NCBI RefSeq assembly: GCF_001708445.1
Contig: NZ_CP015637.1
Location: 1,055,001-1,119,000 of the forward strand
Source: Pseudomonas fluorescens
Lineage (GTDB): Bacteria; Pseudomonadota; Gammaproteobacteria; Pseudomonadales; Pseudomonadaceae
Direction of reading: 5' to 3'
DNA length: 64,000 nucleotides
Notes under the pieces: model-generated
Told to the model about the DNA's origin: nothing
The model's database searches: none
What the model saw: only the letters and a program-made list of their open reading frames with translations
Position numbers and translations under genes: made by a program
Shown: in pieces, positions 57,817 through 64,000 of the stretch
Layout: every line of letters starts with the position of its first letter
Position numbering within the stretch: position 1 is the first letter of the stretch

Positions 57817-59071
57817 AGCCAAACGCACGCCCGAACTCGAAGAACTGTTGATCGATGCCGAAGCCGACGACGAGGTGGTGCAACACCGCCGCCCGGTAGT
57901 GAATCGCCCGTGGCTGTTGCTGTTGGGCCTGATCCTGGTGGCCTTGAACTTGCGCCCGGCGCTGTCGAGCATGGCGCCGTTGCTGGCAGACGTTTCCAGC
58001 AGCCTGGGGTTGTCGGCGGCCAGGGCCGGTTTGCTTACCACCTTGCCGGTGCTGTGCCTGGGCCTGTTCGCACCCATGGCGCCGATCCTGGCCCGGCGTT
58101 TTGGCGCCGAGCGCGTGGTGCTGGGGATTTTGCTGACCTTGGCCGCCGGCATCCTCCTGCGCAGTGCTTTTGGCGAAGTGGGTCTGTTCGCCGGCAGCCT
58201 GGTCGCGGGCGCGAGTATCGGCATCATCGGCGTATTGCTGCCGGGCATCGTCAAGCGTGATTTCGCCAGGCAGGCCGGCGCCATGACCGGGGTCTACACC
58301 ATGGCCCTGTGCCTGGGGGCAGCGCTGGCGGCAGGTGCAACGGTGCCCCTCAGTCATTATTTCGGCGATCGCTGGACCTTCGGCCTGGGCTTCTGGATTG
58401 TGCCGGCGTTGGTGGCGGCGTTGTTCTGGTGGCCCCAGGTCGGCCAGAAGCAGAGTGCCCACCAGGTCGCCTATCAGGTCAAAGGCTTGCTGCGCGACCC
58501 GTTGGCCTGGCAGGTGACCTTGTACATGGGCCTGCAATCGTCCCTGGCGTACATCGTGTTTGGCTGGCTGCCGTCGATCCTGATCGGCCGTGGCTTGAGT
58601 GCCACCGAAGCCGGGTTGGCGCTGTCCGGCTCCATCATCGTGCAATTGTTCAGTTCACTGGCCGCGCCCTGGCTGGCCACGCGCGGTAAGGATCAGCGCC
58701 TGGCCATTGTGGTGGTGATGCTGCTGACCCTCGGCGGCCTGTTCGGCTGCCTGTATGCGCCACTCGACGGGCTGTGGGGCTGGGCCATTCTGTTGGGGCT
58801 GGGCCAGGGCGGGACGTTCAGCCTGGCGTTGACCTTGATCGTGCTGCGCTCACGGGATTCCCATGTGGCCGCGAACCTGTCGAGCATGGCCCAGGGCGTC
58901 GGCTACACCCTGGCATCCGCCGGCCCGCTCGCGGTGGGGCTGATACACGATTGGACCGGCGGCTGGGCTGCCACCGGCTGGGTGTTCGCGGTCCTCGGCC
59001 TGGGCGCCGTCGTCGCCGGTCTCGGTGCGGGGCGGGCGAAATACGTGGGTGTCAGCAGCGAAGCCGTCTAG
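57806..59071 (+). CDS. MFS transporter, CynX/NimT type
   Basis: 421 residues with about 12 helices and the CynX family features NLRPALSSMAPLL at the first helix and the GTFSLALTLIVLRSRDSHVAANLSSMAQGVGYTLAS region. Members export cyanate, nitroimidazoles and other small compounds; the substrate here is unknown. The gene overlaps the GntR regulator. Its stop overlaps the convergent DUF1120 gene: the CTAG at 59068-59071 serves as the stop of both. Confidence 0.88.
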   Translation: MSLEAKRTPELEELLIDAEADDEVVQHRRPVVNRPWLLLLGLILVALNLRPALSSMAPLLADVSSSLGLSAARAGLLTTLPVLCLGLFAPMAPILARRFGAERVVLGILLTLAAGILLRSAFGEVGLFAGSLVAGASIGIIGVLLPGIVKRDFARQAGAMTGVYTMALCLGAALAAGATVPLSHYFGDRWTFGLGFWIVPALVAALFWWPQVGQKQSAHQVAYQVKGLLRDPLAWQVTLYMGLQSSLAYIVFGWLPSILIGRGLSATEAGLALSGSIIVQLFSSLAAPWLATRGKDQRLAIVVVMLLTLGGLFGCLYAPLDGLWGWAILLGLGQGGTFSLALTLIVLRSRDSHVAANLSSMAQGVGYTLASAGPLAVGLIHDWTGGWAATGWVFAVLGLGAVVAGLGAGRAKYVGVSSEAV

Positions 59072-59718
59072 AGATACACCACCTCCAGGGTCGCGGAACC
59101 GTCCAGGGGGATGTCGGTGCTCAGGTCCAGGTTCTGCTTGGCATTGATCACCGCCTCCAGGGTCAGCGTGCTGGTCAGGGTTTGGATGGCGGCCGGGCCG
59201 TCGGTGCTGCCCTCGATGTCGGTGAACCCCAACAGGCTTCTGGCGCCGATGTCGATCGGGTTTTGATTGGCCGTGCGCCAGGCCGCGCCGCCGGTGGTGG
59301 ATTCGGTGCCGAACACCTGTGGCAATGGGCTGGCCACGGTCTGCTTCGGGTCGAACTTGAGGGAGTAGACCCCGACCTTGTTGCCACTGTTGTCGTACCC
59401 CAGCCCGTAATAGATCTCGCTGTTGACGTGGGCCGAACCTTCGCGGTTGTCGCGCATGCGCAAGGCGTAGCGGCCGGGTGCATTGCAACTGACGGTCAGC
59501 GTCAGGGACTTGAGCGGCAGCCGGGTGCCTGTGGCCTGGTTGAGGTCTTGTTGGGATATCTTGCCGAATTCGACCAACCCACCGCCGGAAAACACCGGGG
59601 TGCAGGCCATGGGGGTGATCAGGCCTGTCACGCGCAAGTCGACGGTGGAGGCGGCCTGGGCCGTCGATACAGGGGCCAGCCACGCAACGGCGGTTAGGGC
59701 GAGCAGTAACGTTTTCAT
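59068..59718 (-). CDS. DUF1120 protein, probable pilin-like subunit 1
   Basis: 216 residues with a signal peptide (LLALTAVAWLAPVSTAQA). The mature N-terminus ASTVDLRVTGLITPMACTP has the alternating hydrophobic strand plus Cys of a chaperone-usher subunit; a second Cys is in LTVSCNAP. The end DGSATLEVVYL has Tyr in the penultimate place and alternating V, L, A, as in pilins. DUF1120 proteins (E. coli YhcF/GltF) occur with chaperone-usher genes. It is the last gene of the cluster, with AGGAG as its ribosome site. Confidence 0.8.
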   Translation of the reverse strand: MKTLLLALTAVAWLAPVSTAQAASTVDLRVTGLITPMACTPVFSGGGLVEFGKISQQDLNQATGTRLPLKSLTLTVSCNAPGRYALRMRDNREGSAHVNSEIYYGLGYDNSGNKVGVYSLKFDPKQTVASPLPQVFGTESTTGGAAWRTANQNPIDIGARSLLGFTDIEGSTDGPAAIQTLTSTLTLEAVINAKQNLDLSTDIPLDGSATLEVVYL

Positions 59719-59728
59719 GGTTTAACTC

Positions 59729-60346
59729 CTATAAGTACTTCACGGTCAGGGTCACGGAGCCGTCTATAGGCGCTTCTTTTGTCAGCAACAACGTGTCGGT
59801 CGGGGCGATGATCGGCTGGATCGACAAGAGGGCGCTCAGTTGTTGTACCGGCGCCGGGACGGTCACGTTCCTGATGGGGGTGAACGCGCTCAGGGCGTGT
59901 GGTGACAGAATTGTCGACGGCGCCCATGTAGTAGGGCCGCTTGAGATGAGCGTGTACATCTCGACGCCGTCGGCCACGGCTGAATCGAGGCTCAAATTCA
60001 AGGCGCCCAGCCTTTGGTTGTCGTTGATCAAGCCCAGGCCGAACGAATGGCTTTGATCACCGGAATAACTGGAGCCCTGTCGGTTATCCCGGGGTTCCAG
60101 GGCCAGCAGGGTCGACGCCTGGCAGTCGATCGCCAATTTCAGGCTATGAGGCGGCAGCCGGGTGGGTTGATGGGCGTTCAGGTCCTTGGCGGCGATCTTG
60201 CCTACGTCATACACGCCACCATTGGACAGGCTGGGTTCACAGGCACTGGGGGTGAGCTGGCCGCTGACGCCCAGGTCAACAGTGGAGGCGGCCTGCGCCA
60301 GTGAGTTGAGCAATAGCGTCGTGAGGAGCAAATAGCGATTGAACAT
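59729..60346 (-). CDS. DUF1120 protein, probable pilin-like subunit 2
   Basis: 205 residues with a signal peptide (LLLTTLLLNSLAQA), the start ASTVDLGVSGQLTPSACEP, a second Cys in LAIDCQAS and the same penultimate-Tyr end (DGSVTLTVKYL). It shares motifs with subunit 1 (GKIAAKDLN, ALEPRDNRQGSS). It lies 10 bp upstream of subunit 1 in the same operon. Confidence 0.8.
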   Translation of the reverse strand: MFNRYLLLTTLLLNSLAQAASTVDLGVSGQLTPSACEPSLSNGGVYDVGKIAAKDLNAHQPTRLPPHSLKLAIDCQASTLLALEPRDNRQGSSYSGDQSHSFGLGLINDNQRLGALNLSLDSAVADGVEMYTLISSGPTTWAPSTILSPHALSAFTPIRNVTVPAPVQQLSALLSIQPIIAPTDTLLLTKEAPIDGSVTLTVKYL

Positions 60347-60363
60347 GAGGATTCCTGTGGCAC

Positions 60364-61488
60364 TTAGAAGTAGATGATTTCCAGGGTGGCTGAACCGTCG
60401 AGTTCGATTTCGCCGCTGAGGTCCAGGTCTACGAGTGGCGCGATCACGGCGTTCAGGGTCAGCAGCGCGCTCAGGTTCTGCAGGGCGTTGGGCCCCTCCG
60501 TGCTGCCGGCGGTCGCGGTAAAGCCCAGCAAGCTGCGGGCACCCAAGGCGATGGGGGTGGCGCTGGCGCCGCTCCAGGCGTTGCCGCTGGTGGTGGAGTC
60601 GGTACGGTACATTTGGGGCAGGCTGTCGGCGGTGACCAGGGCCGGGTCGACGGTCAGCGCGTAACGGCCGATTTTCTGCCCGCGCGCGTCATGGCCCAGG
60701 CCGTAGGCGGTCTCGTCGACGCCGCCGGTGGCTGAGCCGCTTCGGTTGTCGTGCATCACCAAGGCAAAAGGCGTAGGCCCGTCACACGCGACGGTGAGGG
60801 TCAGCGGTCGGGAGGGCAGGGGCGTATCCCTGTCGTTGTTCAGGTCGCCGATCGATAACTTGCCAAAATCCACTGTCCCGCTGTTGGACAGGGTTGGCGT
60901 GCAGGCGGCCGGGGCGAAGCTGGCTTGCAGATGCAACGCCCGTGAACGGCCCGATGCGGGCGCGTCCACCAGCCCCTCCGTTTCCCAAGTGACGGCGTCG
61001 CGCACATGAGTGGCTGCATCGAGGGCCCAGGCGCTGACGTCCAGTTGCACGGAAAAACTGCTGCCGGTTGCGGGCTGGCCGTTGTACATCGGCACGATGC
61101 CGTGGTCAGCCCGCCACGTCAGCGTCGAGGCGACCGCCGCTGGCGCCTGGTCTTGCCCTGGCAGCAGGCCGAGTTCCACGGCCCGGCCATCCAGCACCCC
61201 GTCCCGCACCTGCACGCGGTAGCTGCCGCCTTCGGTGAAGCGCAAGCGCTCGGTACCGGCGGCCAGGGCGCGGTAAAACAGGCGCATGTCACTGGGTTGC
61301 GGGCAGTTCAAGGTCAGCGACAGACGGCGTTCGCCGAGCAATCGCTCTGGCGCAGATGCGGGGCCGCTGGCGCGTTTCATCAAGCCGAAATCCAGGCGCG
61401 ACTGGCTGAGGTCCAGGCGGCAGTCGTCCTGTGCGTGGACGGTGCCGGCGAGGAGCGCCAAGGCGGCCAGGGCGTAGTGAAGGTTCAT
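60364..61488 (-). CDS. Two-domain DUF1120 protein, probable tip adhesin
   Basis: 374 residues from the ATG at 61488, with GAGGA upstream. It has a signal peptide (LAALALLAGTVHA), an N-terminal domain of about 165 residues with its own disulfide-like Cys pair (DDCRLDL, LTLNCPQP), then a DUF1120 pilin domain (LHLQASFAPAACTPTLSNSG, second Cys in LTVACDGP) ending DGSATLEIIYF. A two-domain subunit next to the usher fits a tip adhesin. The N-terminal domain has no recognised family. Confidence 0.75.
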   Translation of the reverse strand: MNLHYALAALALLAGTVHAQDDCRLDLSQSRLDFGLMKRASGPASAPERLLGERRLSLTLNCPQPSDMRLFYRALAAGTERLRFTEGGSYRVQVRDGVLDGRAVELGLLPGQDQAPAAVASTLTWRADHGIVPMYNGQPATGSSFSVQLDVSAWALDAATHVRDAVTWETEGLVDAPASGRSRALHLQASFAPAACTPTLSNSGTVDFGKLSIGDLNNDRDTPLPSRPLTLTVACDGPTPFALVMHDNRSGSATGGVDETAYGLGHDARGQKIGRYALTVDPALVTADSLPQMYRTDSTTSGNAWSGASATPIALGARSLLGFTATAGSTEGPNALQNLSALLTLNAVIAPLVDLDLSGEIELDGSATLEIIYF

Positions 61489-61498
61489 GATGGTGTCC

Positions 61499-63928
61499 TC
61501 AAGGAGTCTGGCAGCGCGCCGGGGCGGTTTCGTAGTACACGTGGGGGTCGGCCTTGGCGGGCAGTTCAAAGCGCAAGTGGCAGCGTGGCTGGCCGGGGGC
61601 CTTGATCCACAGCGTGCGGGTGTCGAGCACGTTGGGGATAAATACCTGGTTGTTTTCCTGGACCAGCGTGATGAACTCGCCGTCTTCGGTGGTCACCGCT
61701 GCGCCACGGGGCACGGGTCGGTCCAGGGTCAGCAGTGCGCGACGGGTCAGCGATACGCCGAATTCAACCCGGTCTACCGCGCCGCGCCCCGCCGATACCA
61801 CGGCCAGTCCATTGCTGATGTCGGCATTGCGCGGCAATGAACGGGTTTGGACTTCCACCGGGCTACGGCCATAGGGGCTGAGCTGGGACGCCACGGCGTG
61901 GCCTTGCCAGTCGGTCCATACCGGGCCACTGGGGGTACTCACCTGCACGCCGGCCATCTCGCCCACCGACACCACGGCGAAGGTGTCGCGCACCGGATAG
62001 GGCGAGAACGTCACCCCACCGCCATGCATGACCACTGCGCCACGGGCACCGCCCTGGTAGCTTGAGCGCTCGGCATCGGAGCGGGTGTAGTTGAAATCCA
62101 GCTGGCTGTAGTACGGCAACGCAGAAAGGCCGAGGGACGACTCCACCTCGCGGTCGCGGGTGTCGTGTTCCACGGCGACCCGGTAAGCCAACTGCTCATT
62201 GATCTGTTCGTTGAGGCCCAGCCCGGTGCGGTGTTCACCCCCCGAGTTGCGCACCCATGCCCGGCCACGGCGACTGTCCCCAAGCGGCACGCTGAGATTC
62301 AGGTACAGGCTGTTGTCATTGTGCTGGCGGCCACTGACTTGCCATTCGGCCGTGGCGGAAACGGACACACCGCGTACCTGGGTGCCCCACGACGCCAGGG
62401 CACGGCTGCTGCTGTCGCCCTGGAACGAAGACGACCGGGACATGCCCGCACTGAACGCACCCCACCCTGGGTGGGACCAGGAAACCGTGGCGCTTTGCTG
62501 GTCGCGGTAGCGTGAGCGTTGCTGTGGCTCGGTGTCGGTGACGTACGTCGACTCGGTCAGGTCGCGGTACCCCTCAGTGCGCCAGGAGTTGGCGGCGCTG
62601 ACCGCCCAGCGCTCGTTCAACTTCTGCGACCAGGACAGGTCGGTCTGCACACCGCGCTCGCGGATTCGGCGCGTCGCCTCTGCGCCCACCACGGTCACTT
62701 GCACCTGGCTGTCCTGCCAGGGCAACAACCCCAGGCTCAGGCCCGCCGAACGATAATCTTCGGCCGCCAGTACGCCGCTGCCGAAGCTGACTTGCGGATG
62801 GAGTGATGCACTCCAGCCGGCGCTCACCACCCACGGCTCGGCGGCCTGGCCATCGCCTATGCTACGTACCCGCCCGGCGGCCACCGAGTAGCCGGGCGCA
62901 GGCAGGTCCAGGCCAAGCATGGCCGCGGGTACGGTGAAGCGGCGTTCCTCGCCGGTGGCTTCCTTGACGGTCACTTCAACGTCAGAGCGCCCGTTCAGGC
63001 GCGGCACATTGCTCAACGAAAAGGGCCCGGCGGGCACCACGGTGGAGTGGATCAAGGTGCCGTTCTGGCGGACTTCGACCTGCGCCGGCCCATTGGCGAT
63101 GCCGTTGATCGTCGCGCCCTGGTTCTGCTCTTGCAGGGCCTGTTCATTGAGCACTTGTACGCCGGTGATTTGCGCGCCGGCGAGTACCGGGTTGTAGAGG
63201 TTGATCTGCCCGGCCTGCAGCACCGCCTGTTGACTGGCGAAGGTGCGTTGGGCGTAGGCGTCCAGGTGGGTGGTGCGCGAGACACGGTCTTGCCAGGTTT
63301 GTACCTGGCGACTGCGTACGATCCAGTCGCCCGCATTGAAACCGACCTCGGTATTGGCCGAGGCAAAACGGCTGGTGTCGTCGCTGTATTGGCTGTATAG
63401 CCCGGTGATGTCGTAATTGATCAGCGCGGCAAAACCGCCGGTTGAATAACCGGAAATGTCCTGCGTCAGCGGACGCAGCGCCTGGGTCGGCACCACCAGG
63501 GCCAGGCTCAGGCTGGCCGGGTCGGCATCGATCACGGTTTGTGGGTAGTCCTGGAGGAAGCCGTAGCAGCTGCTTTCCTCTGCCGGGCCGGTTGACGGCA
63601 TAACCAACTGGCCGGCGTCGAGCAACGGTGGGTCGAAGCACAGCGCGCCGTGCTGATCGAAGCTCACGTCCACGCGGCCACGGCGCTGGCCGTTGACGCT
63701 CAGGCTGAGCGCATGGCGCCCTGGGGCGAACCGCGGTGCCTGCATCAACAGGCTGGCAAGCTCGGGGTCGATTCCCCGCTGACGCAACGTCTGCGGGTCG
63801 AAGGCGCTGGCCGTTGATGGGGTGTCCGCCCAGGCGGCGTTCGACAGCAGTATCTGCCCCAGGAACAATGGGATAAATGCCCGGCGTGGTGAAATGCCGG
63901 GCACGGCTTTGCCGTCACGGATGTTCAT
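61499..63928 (-). CDS. PapC-type outer-membrane fimbrial usher
   Basis: 809 residues from the ATG at 63928; a GTG at 63973 would add 15 residues and has a closer ribosome site, so the start is uncertain. It has a signal peptide (FIPLFLGQILLSNAAWA), an N-terminal domain with Cys (ALCFDPP, SSCYGF), the barrel (many alternating strands), a plug region and a C-terminal domain with a Cys pair (PRCHLRF, ARCQTP). It secretes and assembles chaperone-bound subunits. The chaperone gene would be expected upstream, beyond 64000. Confidence 0.9.
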   Translation of the reverse strand: MNIRDGKAVPGISPRRAFIPLFLGQILLSNAAWADTPSTASAFDPQTLRQRGIDPELASLLMQAPRFAPGRHALSLSVNGQRRGRVDVSFDQHGALCFDPPLLDAGQLVMPSTGPAEESSCYGFLQDYPQTVIDADPASLSLALVVPTQALRPLTQDISGYSTGGFAALINYDITGLYSQYSDDTSRFASANTEVGFNAGDWIVRSRQVQTWQDRVSRTTHLDAYAQRTFASQQAVLQAGQINLYNPVLAGAQITGVQVLNEQALQEQNQGATINGIANGPAQVEVRQNGTLIHSTVVPAGPFSLSNVPRLNGRSDVEVTVKEATGEERRFTVPAAMLGLDLPAPGYSVAAGRVRSIGDGQAAEPWVVSAGWSASLHPQVSFGSGVLAAEDYRSAGLSLGLLPWQDSQVQVTVVGAEATRRIRERGVQTDLSWSQKLNERWAVSAANSWRTEGYRDLTESTYVTDTEPQQRSRYRDQQSATVSWSHPGWGAFSAGMSRSSSFQGDSSSRALASWGTQVRGVSVSATAEWQVSGRQHNDNSLYLNLSVPLGDSRRGRAWVRNSGGEHRTGLGLNEQINEQLAYRVAVEHDTRDREVESSLGLSALPYYSQLDFNYTRSDAERSSYQGGARGAVVMHGGGVTFSPYPVRDTFAVVSVGEMAGVQVSTPSGPVWTDWQGHAVASQLSPYGRSPVEVQTRSLPRNADISNGLAVVSAGRGAVDRVEFGVSLTRRALLTLDRPVPRGAAVTTEDGEFITLVQENNQVFIPNVLDTRTLWIKAPGQPRCHLRFELPAKADPHVYYETAPARCQTP

Positions 63929-64000
63929 GACTGTGTTCACACAAGTGCACTCATAGGATGGAAAAACCGCCACGATTTCCTATCGCTGCAGGTCGTTTCC

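Overview
This window looks like a chromosomal segment of a Pseudomonas of the P. fluorescens complex. The evidence is the high GC content, the complete twelve-gene alginate operon in Pseudomonas order, the EstB carboxylesterase, and many short REP/REPIN repeats of the types found in fluorescent pseudomonads (TGTAGGAGCGAGCTTGCTCG and GTGGGAGGGGGCTTGCCC cores). There are no rRNA, tRNA, phage, IS or CRISPR signatures. Coordinates of genes are mostly compact and operonic, and nearly all unexplained structure lies in intergenic repeats.

Layout. 1-2.5 kb: a truncated membrane diguanylate cyclase and an OprD-type porin. 2.9-9.3 kb: a four-gene minus-strand operon (adaptor, RND pump, response regulator, sensor kinase) with an 18-bp palindrome upstream. 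9.4-12.1 kb: a small hypothetical protein, a solute-binding protein, a YkgJ-type Cys-cluster protein and a GNAT acetyltransferase, followed at 12.1-13.0 kb by CheV with a FliA-like promoter. 13.0-14.6 kb: a 2-hydroxyacid dehydrogenase gene bracketed by two nested REP composites in opposite orientation. 14.6-20.6 kb: a LysR regulator divergent from an AaeXAB-like efflux operon with its own outer-membrane factor. 20.6-24.8 kb: a complete tripartite ABC export operon. 25.0-26.7 kb: a small SDR operon.

27.0-43.4 kb holds algD-alg8-alg44-algK-algE-algG-algX-algL-algI-algJ-algF-algA, all on the minus strand, behind an AlgU-type promoter and a leader of about 480 nt, and ending in a strong terminator. 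AlgA and AlgD make GDP-mannuronate, Alg8/Alg44 polymerise it under c-di-GMP control, AlgK/E/G/X/L form the periplasmic and outer-membrane secretion and editing complex, and AlgI/J/F/X acetylate the polymer. Two 100-bp REPINs sit inside this operon.

44.2-51.6 kb: yaaA, a polysaccharide-deacetylase-like protein with a degenerate metal site, a PIN-PhoH ATPase, moaCDE, rhlB and estB. 51.7-56.2 kb: an acidic amino-acid ABC transporter (aapJQMP) behind a sigma-54 promoter. 56.2-57.0 kb: an mqsRA toxin-antitoxin pair with a clear operator. 57.1-59.1 kb: a GntR regulator and a CynX/NimT-type MFS transporter. 59.1-64 kb: a chaperone-usher-like cluster with an usher and three DUF1120 proteins whose ends carry pilin-like assembly motifs. 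The usher chaperone gene is not in the window.

I see no wholly new system that I can defend. The observations most worth following are the nested REP composites, the DUF1120 subunits as probable pilins, the degenerate deacetylase, and the REPINs within the alginate transcript.
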